Source of the DNA: Bacteroidales bacterium
GTDB lineage: Bacteria > Bacteroidota > Bacteroidia > Bacteroidales > UBA932
Direction of reading: 5' to 3'
DNA length: 50,042 nt
NCBI GenBank assembly: GCA_017429205.1
Contig: JAFRPH010000055.1
Location: 1 to 50,042, forward strand
The translations under genes were made by a program, and so were the position numbers. Each line of letters starts with the position of its first letter. Position 1 is the stretch's first letter. A model generated the notes under the pieces. The model was not told where the DNA came from. It ran no database searches and saw nothing but the letters and a program-made list of their open reading frames with translations. Below, piece after piece: positions 40,771 to 49,695 of this stretch.

Positions 40771-42435
40771 CTATCTGCCCAGATATTTGCTCGGTGTCAT
40801 TCCGAAGGCATTCTTGAAAGCGCGCGTAAAGCTGGGGACGTCTCCGTAGGCACAGAGTCGCGAAACTTCACTGATATTGAGCTCCGGATGGTTGTCCAGC
40901 AGGTAGCGGGCGCGTCGCATGCGGACGGTCTGGATGAAGGACTGCGGCGTTTCGCCGGTAATACTCTGCAGCCGCTGGCGGAACTGGTAGGGGCTCATGT
41001 TCATCCGCTGGGAAATCGTCTCCACGCTGACGGCTTCCTTGGAGAAAAGTTCGTTGATGATATCCACCGTCTGCTCCAGGAATTCCCGGTGCGCCTGGGG
41101 CATGTCCACGGCCTCGCCCTGCGGGGCCTTGTTCGTGAGCATGGCGTTGTCGTAATGGATGTGGAGCTGGCTGTACTTCTCGCGGAGGTCGCGGATGTTC
41201 TCGTTGAGTTCGTCGTTGATCTTCGCCTGGCGGCGGTTGCGGCGATGCATCAGCCACCACACAAGGACGGCGAGGAGGGTGACCGCGAGGGCGATGAGGG
41301 TGATCCGGATCCGGGCCTGCCGCTCGGCGTGGTTCTCCAGGCGCAGCCAGTCGTTGCCGAACTCGGCGTCGTACTTGGCGAGGGATTCGGCCGATGCTAC
41401 CTTATATAATGAATCGCGGAGGTCGTTGTAGCGGTAGAATTCGTCGTTGGCCTCCTTTTTCCGGTCCGTCCGCCAGAGGCACTCGTACAGGCCCCGGCGC
41501 GCCTGGATCTCGTTGTAGGGGTCTTGGATGGCGGCGAAGATGTCGGCCGCTTCCCGGTAGTACGGGATTGCGTCGTCATAGCGCTTGAGGGCCATGACGG
41601 TCATGCCCATCTTGTTGTCGGCGATGCCCTGGGAGTGGACGTCGCCCACGGCCTTGAAGTAAGGGATCACCTTCTCGAGCAGGGCTTCCGCCTCATCCCA
41701 GCGGTTCAGGCCGATGAGGGCGGACGCCTTCTGCGTGAGCCGCACGGCAGCCTGGTACTCCCGCCCGAGCGCCTTCTCTTCCTCGAAGGCCATATCGGCA
41801 TATTTCAGCGCTTCCTCGTCCTTGCCTTCGGCGTGGAAGATCTCGGAGGCCATCCCGTGCAGGACGGCCAAACGAGGCGGATTGTCGGCCTTGGCGGCGT
41901 ACTCGAGCGCCCGGAGGATATATTTCTCCCCCTCCTCCGGCTGGTCACCGGCCATGTAGATGCCGGCGATCGTGTTCAGGGACGAACTGATGCGGTCCGC
42001 ATCGCCGGACTTCTCGTCCAGCACGTAGCACTGCCGGGCGTAATCCGCGGCCTTGGCGAAATCCGACAGCCGGACATAGCCCATGGCGAGGAGGTTCAGG
42101 CAGTCCGCCTTGAGCAGCTCGGCGTCGTCCCCTTCGGGGATGACCGGCAGCGACTTTTCCGCGTATTTCACGGCGTTGGGATAGTCCTGCAGGTTGTAAT
42201 ACCAGTCGCCGGCCCAGTACCAGACATGGGCGGAAATCTCCCCCATCGGGGTTCCCGGCGCGAAGACGACGGGCTCGTCCGTGTACTCCTCCTGCTGGAG
42301 CAGGGCGAAGAATGCGGCGGCATGGGCCTCGGTCGGGTTCTTGTCGAAGGCGGCGATGGCGTCCTCCACCGGACCGGCCCAAGCGGTAACGGAAAGAAGA
42401 ATCCCGAAAAGGAATGCGGGCAACAGTTTTTTCAT
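40771..42435 (-). CDS. Membrane-anchored TPR regulator with AraC-type DNA-binding domain
   Basis: A 554-residue protein with a signal peptide (MKKLLPAFLFGILLSVTAWA) and a periplasmic tetratricopeptide-repeat domain of about 340 residues (for example LNLLAMGYVRLSDFAKAADYA, YEC-type helices). One transmembrane helix follows (ITLIALAVTLLAVLVWWLM, about 375-395), then a coiled coil and a cytoplasmic AraC/XylS helix-turn-helix (VSVETISQRMNMSPYQFRQR, ISEVSRLCAYGDVPSFTRAF, GMTPSKYL). It resembles hybrid regulators of Bacteroidetes but lacks kinase and receiver domains, so it would sense periplasmic signals by direct transmembrane coupling. It is divergent from exbB, with promoters for both genes in the 87-nt gap. 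Confidence 0.88.
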   Translation of the reverse strand: MKKLLPAFLFGILLSVTAWAGPVEDAIAAFDKNPTEAHAAAFFALLQQEEYTDEPVVFAPGTPMGEISAHVWYWAGDWYYNLQDYPNAVKYAEKSLPVIPEGDDAELLKADCLNLLAMGYVRLSDFAKAADYARQCYVLDEKSGDADRISSSLNTIAGIYMAGDQPEEGEKYILRALEYAAKADNPPRLAVLHGMASEIFHAEGKDEEALKYADMAFEEEKALGREYQAAVRLTQKASALIGLNRWDEAEALLEKVIPYFKAVGDVHSQGIADNKMGMTVMALKRYDDAIPYYREAADIFAAIQDPYNEIQARRGLYECLWRTDRKKEANDEFYRYNDLRDSLYKVASAESLAKYDAEFGNDWLRLENHAERQARIRITLIALAVTLLAVLVWWLMHRRNRRQAKINDELNENIRDLREKYSQLHIHYDNAMLTNKAPQGEAVDMPQAHREFLEQTVDIINELFSKEAVSVETISQRMNMSPYQFRQRLQSITGETPQSFIQTVRMRRARYLLDNHPELNISEVSRLCAYGDVPSFTRAFKNAFGMTPSKYLGR

Positions 42436-42456
42436 CGCGGCATGGTTTTCTCAACG

Positions 42457-42464
42457 CAAAGATA
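42457..42464 (-). promoter_or_regulatory. -7 promoter element for the TPR-AraC gene
   Basis: TATCTTTG on the minus strand, a perfect TAnnTTTG match, 21 nt upstream of the ATG at 42435. Confidence 0.65.
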
Positions 42465-42478
42465 CGAAAAATTATTTG

Positions 42479-42486
42479 TACCTTTG
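42479..42486 (+). promoter_or_regulatory. -7 promoter element for exbB
   Basis: TACCTTTG, a perfect TAnnTTTG match, 36 nt upstream of the exbB ATG at 42523. The -7 boxes of the two divergent promoters are only 14 nt apart, so the two transcripts may compete for polymerase. Confidence 0.6.
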
Positions 42487-42522
42487 TAGGTTGGAAGAAT
42501 TGAAACAAAACAGTTAAACGAT

Positions 42523-43245
42523 ATGCTTTTCCTTTTGCAAACAGACACGCTGGTCCAGGCCGCCGGAGAGGCCCTGGAGCAGGTCGCCGCGACCCCGGCC
42601 GCGCAGCCTACCCAGATGAGCGAGAGCCTCTTCTCGATGTTCACGATGGGCGGTCCCCTGATGTGGGTCCTCCTCGCCCTCTCGATCGTCGCCATCTACA
42701 TCATCGGATGGAAGTGGTGGACCCTGAACAAGGCCTCCAAGATCGACGGCAACTTCATGAACGACATCCGCGACTACATGAACGCGGGCAAGACCAAGTC
42801 GGCCGTCACCCTCTGCCGCAAGTATGACAATCCGGTCGCCCGGATGATCGAGACCGGCATCCACCGCCTGGGCCGTCCGATGGCCGACATCCAGTCTGCC
42901 ATCGAGAACACCGGCAACGTGGAGGTCTCCCGCCTGGAGAAGGGTCTCCCGATCCTCGCCTCCATCGCCGGCGGCGCCCCGATGATCGGTTTCCTCGGCA
43001 CCGTGCTCGGTATGGTCAAGGCCTTCTTCAACATGTCCAAGGCCGGCAACAACATCGACATCACCCTCCTCAGCGACGGCATCTACACCGCGATGCTCAC
43101 CACCGTGGGCGGTCTCGTCGTGGGCATCATCGCCTACTTCGGCTACAACTGGCTCACCTCTAAGGTCTCCAACCTGGTGTACAAGATGGAGAGCTCCACG
43201 ATGCAGTTCATCGACATCGTCCTTCACGAACCCGGAGAAGAATAG
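42523..43245 (+). CDS. exbB: MotA/TolQ/ExbB proton channel protein
   Basis: A 240-residue inner-membrane protein. The N-terminal region is followed by a first transmembrane helix (LMWVLLALSIVAIYIIGWKWW) and the cytoplasmic loop. The conserved double-helix region follows (ILASIAGGAPMIGFLGTVLGM, TTVGGLVVGIIAYFGYNWL), with the channel-lining Thr/Gly pattern of ExbB/TolQ. With ExbD it converts proton flow into motion of TonB or TolA. It is the first gene of an exbB-exbD-tonB operon; spacing to exbD is 3 nt. Confidence 0.93.
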   Translation: MLFLLQTDTLVQAAGEALEQVAATPAAQPTQMSESLFSMFTMGGPLMWVLLALSIVAIYIIGWKWWTLNKASKIDGNFMNDIRDYMNAGKTKSAVTLCRKYDNPVARMIETGIHRLGRPMADIQSAIENTGNVEVSRLEKGLPILASIAGGAPMIGFLGTVLGMVKAFFNMSKAGNNIDITLLSDGIYTAMLTTVGGLVVGIIAYFGYNWLTSKVSNLVYKMESSTMQFIDIVLHEPGEE

Positions 43246-43248
43246 TCT

Positions 43249-43659
43249 ATGGCACTCAAGAGAAACACGAAGGTGGACGCGTCGTTCTCGGTATCCTCGA
43301 TGACGGATATCGTGTTCCTGCTGCTGATCTTCTTCCTCGTGACCTCGACCCTCATCAACCCGAACGCCCTCAAGCTCCTCCTCCCGAAGAGCACGGGCCA
43401 GATCGGGGCGAAGGCAACGGTGAGTGTCAGCATCAAGGACTGGGGCAACGACACCTACACCTACCACATCAACGGAGACCAGAACCCGGCCTCCTACGAG
43501 GAAGTGGAGGACGGGCTCATCGAGCTCCTGTCGGGCGAAGAGGACCCGACCTTCTCCATCTTCTCCGACCAGAGCGTCCCCGTGGGCGAAATCGTCGGTA
43601 TCATGAACATCGCCAAGCGGAACCACTACAAGGTGATCCTGGCGACCCAACCCGAATAA
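43249..43659 (+). CDS. exbD: ExbD/TolR biopolymer transport protein
   Basis: A 136-residue protein with one transmembrane helix (about 19-38, TDIVFLLLIFFLVTSTLI) carrying the essential proton-binding Asp20, and a periplasmic C-terminal domain (VPVGEIVGIMNIAKRNHYKV). Length and layout match ExbD/TolR. It lies between exbB and the TonB-like gene with 3-nt gaps, so the three products are probably made in fixed proportion. Confidence 0.93.
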   Translation: MALKRNTKVDASFSVSSMTDIVFLLLIFFLVTSTLINPNALKLLLPKSTGQIGAKATVSVSIKDWGNDTYTYHINGDQNPASYEEVEDGLIELLSGEEDPTFSIFSDQSVPVGEIVGIMNIAKRNHYKVILATQPE

Positions 43660-43662
43660 GCG

Positions 43663-44454
43663 ATGCAGCCGTATCTCCGCTCCAGACAGACTGAGGACAA
43701 GCGGGCCCGCCTGACGGGCCTCGCGGCCACCGTGCTCATCCACGTGGTGGCCCTCGTCTTTTGCCTGACCGCGGGGCTGAAGTACCTGGATCCCCCGCCG
43801 CCGGAGACCAGCTTCCTCATCGACTTCGAGGAGGAGGTGCTGGAGGAGGAGAAGCCCGTCGACGCCAAGGTCGGCCGACAGCCGCAGGCGGAGGAGACGG
43901 ATCCCACCCAGCCCGTCGAGCTGGTGCAGAAGGCGGAATCGCCCCACGTGAACGACCGGCCCAACCAGACGCCTGCGACGAAGGAGAACGGACACGGCGA
44001 CGTGGAAGTTCCCGCGCCCCCGAAGAAGGAAGAGCCGAAGCTGGACCCCCGCGCCACGTTCCCGGGGATGAGTCAGAAGGACGACAAGGCCACGGCGCCG
44101 CACAGCGCGTCCGAGGCCGGCGAGGGCTTCAAGGCCGGCCAGCCGGACGGCAACACGAAGGAAGGCCGCACCCAGGGCAACGCCAACGCGCACCTGAGTG
44201 GGCGCAGCGTCGTGGGCTCCCTGCCCCGCCCTTCCTACAACGCCCAGCTCGAAGGCACCGTCGTCGTGCAGGTCAAGGTGGACCAGTACGGCAACGTGCA
44301 GGAAGCCGTTCCGGGCGTGGAAGGGACCACGGTCACCGACTCCAGGCTCTGGAACGCCGCCCGCAACGCCGCAATGAAGGCGCATTTCAACACCAAGGCC
44401 GACGCGCCGGTCATCCAGACGGGCACGATCACCTACATCTTCAAACTGCAGTAA
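43663..44454 (+). CDS. TonB/TolA-like energy transducer
   Basis: A 263-residue protein with a cytoplasmic N-terminus and one transmembrane helix (about 19-41, LAATVLIHVVALVFCLTAGL). A Glu/Pro/Lys-rich periplasmic spacer (residues about 45-175) follows. The C-terminal domain (GSLPRPSYNAQLEGTVVVQV, then VDQYGNVQEAVPG) has the pattern of TonB C-terminal domains that contact receptor TonB boxes. The context (exbB, exbD) supports the energy-transducer role; whether it serves TonB receptors such as the one at 5678 or a Tol-type envelope function cannot be decided from sequence alone. Confidence 0.85.
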   Translation: MQPYLRSRQTEDKRARLTGLAATVLIHVVALVFCLTAGLKYLDPPPPETSFLIDFEEEVLEEEKPVDAKVGRQPQAEETDPTQPVELVQKAESPHVNDRPNQTPATKENGHGDVEVPAPPKKEEPKLDPRATFPGMSQKDDKATAPHSASEAGEGFKAGQPDGNTKEGRTQGNANAHLSGRSVVGSLPRPSYNAQLEGTVVVQVKVDQYGNVQEAVPGVEGTTVTDSRLWNAARNAAMKAHFNTKADAPVIQTGTITYIFKLQ

Positions 44455-44478
44455 CTGAAAAGCAAGACCTTATCCCAA

Positions 44479-44502
44479 CAATGACGTGAGTCATTGATTT
44501 TT
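44479..44502 (+). terminator. Weak terminator after the tonB-like gene
   Basis: CAATGAC / GTCATTG form a perfect 7-bp stem (44479-44485 and 44490-44496) with a GTGA loop followed by ATTTTTA. The low-GC stem suggests partial termination with read-through to rluB. Confidence 0.55.
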
Positions 44503-44536
44503 ATCACTTTAGAACCCCCGTGAAGGGGCAAGAAAA

Positions 44537-45814
44537 ATGGAAAACAACAAGAAGGGTACACATACCCATTTCACCAGGAGGCCTGCCGAAGGCCGCGCAG
44601 AGAAAGTGGAATACGGCCGCCGCGAAGGCGGATACCGCCCACATCGGGAAGATTACAGCACCAGCCGTTCCTTTGATTCGGACCAGCAGCCGCAGCGCGC
44701 CTATGGCGCCCGCCCGGCCCGTCCGCAGGGGGAACGCCGGAGCTATGGAGAACACAAGGCCTACGGCGAAGGCCGCCCGCAGGGCGAGCGCCGCACCTAT
44801 GGCGACCGCCCGCAGGGCGAGCGTCCGTACGGTGAGCGGAAGCCGTATGGCAGCAAGCCGCACGGCGACCGTCCGTACGGCGAAAAGCCCTACGGCGAGA
44901 AGCCGTATGGCGACAAGCCCCGCAAGTCCGGCTACGGCAAGCCGTCCTTCGGCGCGAAGCCGGGTCCGGCCCGCGGCCGCAAGCCCGTGGGCAAGCGTTC
45001 CGAGGCCGACGCCGGCATGAGCGCGATGCTCAGCCGCAAGCCGCAGGTGAGCGGCAGCGCCTGGTCCGACGACGATACCGCGAAGACCCCGATCAAGGAG
45101 GTCGTCCGCCTGAACAAGTACATCGCCAATTCCGGCGTCTGCTCCCGCAGGGAGGCCGACACGCTCATCCAGAGCGGCGTCGTCACCGTGAACGGCGAGG
45201 TCGTCACCGAACTCGGCACCAAGGTCAACATCCTCACCGACGACATCCGCTTCAACGGCGAGCGTCTCAAGGGCGAGGAGAAAGTGTACATCGTGATGAA
45301 CAAGCCCAAGGGCTATGTCACCACCGCCAGCGACCCGCACGCGGAAAAGACCGTGATGGACATCCTCAAGGGCTGCCCGACGCGCGTGTTCCCGGTCGGC
45401 CGCCTGGACAAGAACACCACCGGCGTGCTGATGTTCACCAACGACGGCGAGATGGCCGAGCGCCTGACCCACCCGTCCTACAACAAGAAGAAGATCTACC
45501 AGGTCGTCCTGGACCACCCCCTCACCGACGAGGACAAGGAGAAGGTGCTCTCCGGCATCGAACTGACGGACGGGGTCGTCGCCGCCGATGAGCTCGAGTA
45601 CATCGACGCCCGCGACCACCGCCAGCTGGGCATCGAGATCCACTCCGGCAAGAACCGGATCGTCCGCCGCATCTTCGAGTCGATGGGCTACGAAGTGAAG
45701 GCCCTGGACCGCGTCTATTTCGCCGGCCTCACCAAGAAGGGCCTCAAGAAGGGCGACTGGCGCTACCTGACCGAGGGCGAGGTGAACATCCTGAAGATGG
45801 GGGCGTACGTATAA
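44537..45814 (+). CDS. rluB: RluB/RsuA-family pseudouridine synthase
   Basis: Isomerises a uridine in 23S (or 16S) rRNA. The 425-residue protein has a long basic, disordered N-terminal extension (about 1-185) rich in PYG/ERP repeats. This is followed by an S4 RNA-binding domain (VRLNKYIANSGVCSRREADT) and the synthase domain with the catalytic loop VGRLDKNTTGVLM (Asp in GRLD). Further motifs are YQVVLDHPLTDED and IEIHSGKNRIVRRIFESMGY. Bacterial RluB proteins are usually about 240-290 residues, so the extension is the odd part. Its stop overlaps the era start by one base (TAATG). Confidence 0.9.
   Translation: MENNKKGTHTHFTRRPAEGRAEKVEYGRREGGYRPHREDYSTSRSFDSDQQPQRAYGARPARPQGERRSYGEHKAYGEGRPQGERRTYGDRPQGERPYGERKPYGSKPHGDRPYGEKPYGEKPYGDKPRKSGYGKPSFGAKPGPARGRKPVGKRSEADAGMSAMLSRKPQVSGSAWSDDDTAKTPIKEVVRLNKYIANSGVCSRREADTLIQSGVVTVNGEVVTELGTKVNILTDDIRFNGERLKGEEKVYIVMNKPKGYVTTASDPHAEKTVMDILKGCPTRVFPVGRLDKNTTGVLMFTNDGEMAERLTHPSYNKKKIYQVVLDHPLTDEDKEKVLSGIELTDGVVAADELEYIDARDHRQLGIEIHSGKNRIVRRIFESMGYEVKALDRVYFAGLTKKGLKKGDWRYLTEGEVNILKMGAYV
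44694..44925 (+). repeat. Tyr-Gly-Glu/Lys coding repeats in rluB N-terminus
   Basis: Imperfect units of the kind CCGTACGGCGAGAAGCCC and GGCGAGCGCCGCACCTATGG encode repeated PYGEKPYGEK and PQGERRTYG segments. They form a basic low-complexity tail likely to bind RNA or phase-separate; expansion differs between homologues. Confidence 0.75.
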
Positions 45815-46695
45815 TGGCACACAAGGCAGGATTCGTCAACATCATCGGCAACCCGAACGTCGGGAAGTCCACCCTGATGAACGCGCTCGTCGGGGAGAAG
45901 CTGTCCATCGTGACCGCGAAGGCGCAGACTACGCGCCATCGCATCATGGGCATCGTCAACGGCGAGGACTACCAGATCGTCTACTCCGACACGCCCGGCA
46001 TCCTGAAGCCCAACTACCGGCTCCAGCAGTCGATGCTGGACTTCGTGGACACCGCCATCGGCGACGCGGACATCATCCTGTACGTCACCGACACGGTGGA
46101 GAAGGGCGACAAGAACGAGGCTTACATCGAGAAGCTCGCGAAGGTGGAGTGCCCCGTGGTGCTCGTCATCAACAAGATCGACATCTCCACGCAGGAGAAG
46201 GTGGTCGAACTGATGCAGTGGTGGCACGAGAAACTCCCCAAGGCGGAGATCATCCCGGCGTCGGCCCAGGAGAAATTCAACCTGGAGAGCATCCTGGAGG
46301 CGGTTTCCAGCCGTCTTCCGGAGGCCCCGGCCTGGTTCGACAAGGACCAGTTCACCGACAAGAACCTCCGCTTTTTCGCCTCGGAAATCCTGCGGGAGAA
46401 GATCTTCCTCAACTACGGCGAGGAGATCCCCTACAGCTGCCAGGTGGAGATCGAGTCCTTCCACGAGGGCGAGGAGCGCTACGAGATCAGCGCCGTCATC
46501 TACGTGATGCGCGAGTCCCAGAAGGGCATCATCATCGGCAAGAAGGGCGCGGCCCTGAAGAAGGTGGGCACCGAAGCCCGCCTGGAGATGGAGGACTTCT
46601 TCCAGAAGAAGGTCTTCCTCTCCACGTTCGTGAAAGTGGATCCGGACTGGCGCGAGTCCCGCAAGGAGCTCCGCCGCTTCGGCTATGAGTTCTAA
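45814..46695 (+). CDS. era: GTPase Era
   Basis: An essential GTPase that binds the 3' end of 16S rRNA during 30S maturation. The 293-residue protein has G1 GNPNVGKST (12-20), G2 region TTRHRIMGI, G3 DTPGI, G4 NKID and a C-terminal KH domain with GIIIGKKGAALKKVG. Length matches the family. ATG at 45814 overlaps the rluB stop by one base, and parC starts 15 nt after its end. Confidence 0.97.
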   Translation: MAHKAGFVNIIGNPNVGKSTLMNALVGEKLSIVTAKAQTTRHRIMGIVNGEDYQIVYSDTPGILKPNYRLQQSMLDFVDTAIGDADIILYVTDTVEKGDKNEAYIEKLAKVECPVVLVINKIDISTQEKVVELMQWWHEKLPKAEIIPASAQEKFNLESILEAVSSRLPEAPAWFDKDQFTDKNLRFFASEILREKIFLNYGEEIPYSCQVEIESFHEGEERYEISAVIYVMRESQKGIIIGKKGAALKKVGTEARLEMEDFFQKKVFLSTFVKVDPDWRESRKELRRFGYEF

Positions 46696-46710
46696 ACCAA
46701 ACTGACTGCT

Positions 46711-49674
46711 ATGAGCGAAGAATTCGACGATATCCAGGAAGAGCCCGTCGACGAGGAACAGAACCTCGAAGAGGAGCAGACCCTTGACGAAAACGCGCAG
46801 CCGACGGGCAAGTTCACCCGCCTGCTGGGCAGCGACAGCCGGAAGTTCAAGCTGTCCGGCATGTTCAAGGACTGGTTCCTGGACTACTCGTCCTACGTGA
46901 TCCTCCAGCGCGCCGTCCCGCACATCGTGGACGGCCTGAAGCCCGTCCAGCGCCGCGTCCTGCACGCGATGTACAAGATGGACGACGGCCGGTACACCAA
47001 GGTGGCGAACATCGTCGGCCAGGCGATGCAGTACCACCCGCACGGCGACGCGTCCATCCTGGGCGCCCTCGTGCAGCTGGGCCAGAAGGGCTTCGCGGTG
47101 GATTGCCAGGGAAACTGGGGTAACATCCTCACCGGCGACTCCAACGCCGCGGCCCGATACATCGAGGCGCGGCTCTCCAAGTTCGCCAAGGAAGTGATCT
47201 TCGACCCGAAGGTCACCAACTGGATGACCTCCTACGACGGCCGCAACCAGGAGCCGACCGAGCTCCCGGTGCGCTTCCCGCTCCTGCTCGCGCAGGGCAC
47301 GGAAGGCATCGCCGTGGGCATGCAGTCCCGCATCCTTCCCCATAACTTCAACGAACTCATCGACGCCTCCGTCGCCATCCTGAAGGAGGAGCCCTACGAG
47401 CTGTATCCGGACTTCCCCACCGGGGGCCTCGCGGACTGCTCGAAGTACAACCACGGCCGCCGCGGCGGCCAGGTGAAGATCCGCGCCCGCATCGAGAAGG
47501 TGGACAAGAGCACGGTCACCATCAGTGAGATCCCCTACGGGAAGACCTCGCACATGATCATCGACAGCATCCTGAAGGCGAAGGACAAGGGCAAGATCAA
47601 GATCAAGAAGATCGAGGACATGACCACGGACAAGGTGGAGATCATCATCCACCTCCCCGCCGACGTGTCCCCGGACAAGACCATCGACGCCCTCTACGCC
47701 TTCACGGACTGCGAGACCACCATCAACCCGAACGCCTGCGTCATCAAGGAGGACAAGCCGCAGTTCCTGTCCGTCAATGACATCCTCGAGTACGACACCT
47801 ACCACACCCGCGAGCTCCTGGGCCGCGAGCTGGAGATCAAGCTCGGCGAGCTGGAAGACCAGTGGCACTACGACTCCCTGGAGCGCATCTTCTTCGAGAA
47901 CCGCATCTACAAAGTGCTGGAGCAGAACCAGCGCGACTGGGAGGAGCAGCTGGACGACATCTTCACGCAGATGAAGCAGTACCAGGACCTCCTCCACCGC
48001 GAGATCGTGATGGACGACATCCTGAAGCTCGTGGAGAAGCCGGTCCGCAAGATCTCCAAGTTCGACACCAAGGCCCTGGACGAGAAGATCTACGCCCTGG
48101 AGGACGAGATGAAGGACGTGCGGGACAAGCTCGAGCACCTGACGCAGTACACCATCGACTGGTTCCGTTCCCTCAAGAAGAAGTACGGCACGGACCACCC
48201 GCGCCTGACGGAGATCACCTCCTTCGAGACCATCGCCGCGACCAAGGTCGTGAACAACAACGCGAAGCTGTACGCGAACCTCGCGGAAGGCTTCGTGGGC
48301 ATCGGCCTCAAGAACTCCGAGGGGGCCGAGTTCATCGCCGACTGCTCCGACCTGTCGGAGATCATCGTCATCGGCAAGGACGGCAAGTACCGGGTCACGA
48401 AGGTGGCCGACAAGGCCTTCTTCGGGAAGGACCTCCTGTGGGCCGGCGTGTTCAACCGGAACGACGCCCGCACCATCTACAACGTCATCTACCGCGACGG
48501 CAAGGGTTCGGTCCATTACGCCAAGCGCTTCGCCATCACCTCCATCACCCGCGACAAGGAGTATGACATCACCACCGGCGCCGAAGGGTCCAAGATCCTG
48601 TGGTTCAGCGTGAACCACAACGGCGAGGCGGAGACGGTCAAGATCAGCCTGCGCCCGAAGAAGGGCATCAAGAAGTCCCAGCTCGAGTACGACTTCTCCA
48701 CCCTCGCGATCAAGGGCCGCACCTCCCGGGGCAACCTCGTCACGAAGTACCCCGTCCAGAAGATCCAGCTCAAGTCCAAGGGCGTGACCACCCTCGAGGG
48801 GAAGGACATCTGGTACGATCCGGACATCCAGCGCCTGAACGAGGACGGCCGCGGCGAGCACATCGGCCAGTACAGCGGCAACGACCGCGTCCTGGCGATC
48901 TTCTCCAACGGCTCCTACTACACCACCAACTACGAGCTGGTGAACAAGTACCAGGGCGACGTGATCCGCATCGGCAAGCTGGACCCGAACCGCACCTACA
49001 CGGTCCTCTACTGGGACAATGCCGCGAAAGCCTACTACATCAAGCGCTTCAGCTTCGTCGAGAGCAACAACACGCCCGTCTCCTTCATCTCCGATTCCAA
49101 GGGCTCCAAGCTCGTCGACCTGTCCGACGACCTCCACCCGCAGGTGAAGCTCACCTTCGGCGGGCGCCAGGAAGGCCGCGAAGCGGAAGTGATCGACGCC
49201 GAGGAGTTCATCGCCAAGAAGGGCCTCGCCGCCAAGGGCAAGAAGTGCAGCAGCCTGGACCTCAAGGCCGTCGAGTTCATCGAACCCCTCCACAAGCCCG
49301 AGGATGACCTCGTCCCGGAGGACGAAGAGCCCATCGACATCGCCTCCGAGGATGAAGAGCTCGAGGTTGCTGAGCCTGAGGTTGCTGAGCCTGAGGTTGC
49401 TGAGCCTGTCGAAGCAACCGACACTGCAGTCGTCGAGCCTGAGGTCGCTGAGCCCGAGGTTGCTGAGCCTGCCGAAGCGACCGCGCCCGTCGAAGCGCCC
49501 GCCCCCGTCGCGACGGAAGACGAGCCCATCGAGATCGAACTGGACATCGACATCCCGGAGATTCCGGTCGAGGCGAAGCCCGCCAAGGCCCCGAAGTCCC
49601 GCAAGAAGAAGGAAGAAAAGAAAGACGAGCCCGACGAGCCCGCCTCCGATTTCACCGATTGGACGCTGTTCTAA
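46711..49674 (+). CDS. parC: Type IIA topoisomerase subunit A (ParC/GyrA-like)
   Basis: The DNA-cleaving subunit of topoisomerase IV (or a gyrase paralogue). The 987-residue protein has an acidic N-terminal extension (about 1-35), then the winged-helix/tower domain with the catalytic Tyr150 in NAAARYIEARLS. Other motifs are RRVLHAMYKMDDGRYTKVANIVGQ and the ParC-typical YHPHGDASI. A coiled-coil gate region (about 390-510) and a degenerate beta-pinwheel C-terminal domain (about 520-860) follow. The quinolone-pocket Ser of gyrase is here DAS. A Glu/Val/Ala/Pro-rich tail (about 860-960) contains palindromic repeats. Many Bacteroidetes annotate this protein as a topoisomerase subunit A without choosing between gyrase and topoisomerase IV. 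Confidence 0.92.
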   Translation: MSEEFDDIQEEPVDEEQNLEEEQTLDENAQPTGKFTRLLGSDSRKFKLSGMFKDWFLDYSSYVILQRAVPHIVDGLKPVQRRVLHAMYKMDDGRYTKVANIVGQAMQYHPHGDASILGALVQLGQKGFAVDCQGNWGNILTGDSNAAARYIEARLSKFAKEVIFDPKVTNWMTSYDGRNQEPTELPVRFPLLLAQGTEGIAVGMQSRILPHNFNELIDASVAILKEEPYELYPDFPTGGLADCSKYNHGRRGGQVKIRARIEKVDKSTVTISEIPYGKTSHMIIDSILKAKDKGKIKIKKIEDMTTDKVEIIIHLPADVSPDKTIDALYAFTDCETTINPNACVIKEDKPQFLSVNDILEYDTYHTRELLGRELEIKLGELEDQWHYDSLERIFFENRIYKVLEQNQRDWEEQLDDIFTQMKQYQDLLHREIVMDDILKLVEKPVRKISKFDTKALDEKIYALEDEMKDVRDKLEHLTQYTIDWFRSLKKKYGTDHPRLTEITSFETIAATKVVNNNAKLYANLAEGFVGIGLKNSEGAEFIADCSDLSEIIVIGKDGKYRVTKVADKAFFGKDLLWAGVFNRNDARTIYNVIYRDGKGSVHYAKRFAITSITRDKEYDITTGAEGSKILWFSVNHNGEAETVKISLRPKKGIKKSQLEYDFSTLAIKGRTSRGNLVTKYPVQKIQLKSKGVTTLEGKDIWYDPDIQRLNEDGRGEHIGQYSGNDRVLAIFSNGSYYTTNYELVNKYQGDVIRIGKLDPNRTYTVLYWDNAAKAYYIKRFSFVESNNTPVSFISDSKGSKLVDLSDDLHPQVKLTFGGRQEGREAEVIDAEEFIAKKGLAAKGKKCSSLDLKAVEFIEPLHKPEDDLVPEDEEPIDIASEDEELEVAEPEVAEPEVAEPVEATDTAVVEPEVAEPEVAEPAEATAPVEAPAPVATEDEPIEIELDIDIPEIPVEAKPAKAPKSRKKKEEKKDEPDEPASDFTDWTLF
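49361..49490. repeat. Palindromic VAEPE-coding repeat in the topoisomerase tail
   Basis: Tandem units of GAGGTTGCTGAGCCT (seven or so copies, some variant) encode VAEPEVAEPE. At 49395-49419 one unit forms a perfect 7-bp hairpin, GGTTGCT / AGCAACC, around GAGCCTGTCGA; a degenerate copy lies at 49457-49481. The hairpin matches the widespread dispersed repeat GGTTGCTGAGCCTGTCGAAG. Confidence 0.7.
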
Positions 49675-49695
49675 AGACTTAGAAAAGGAATCATA

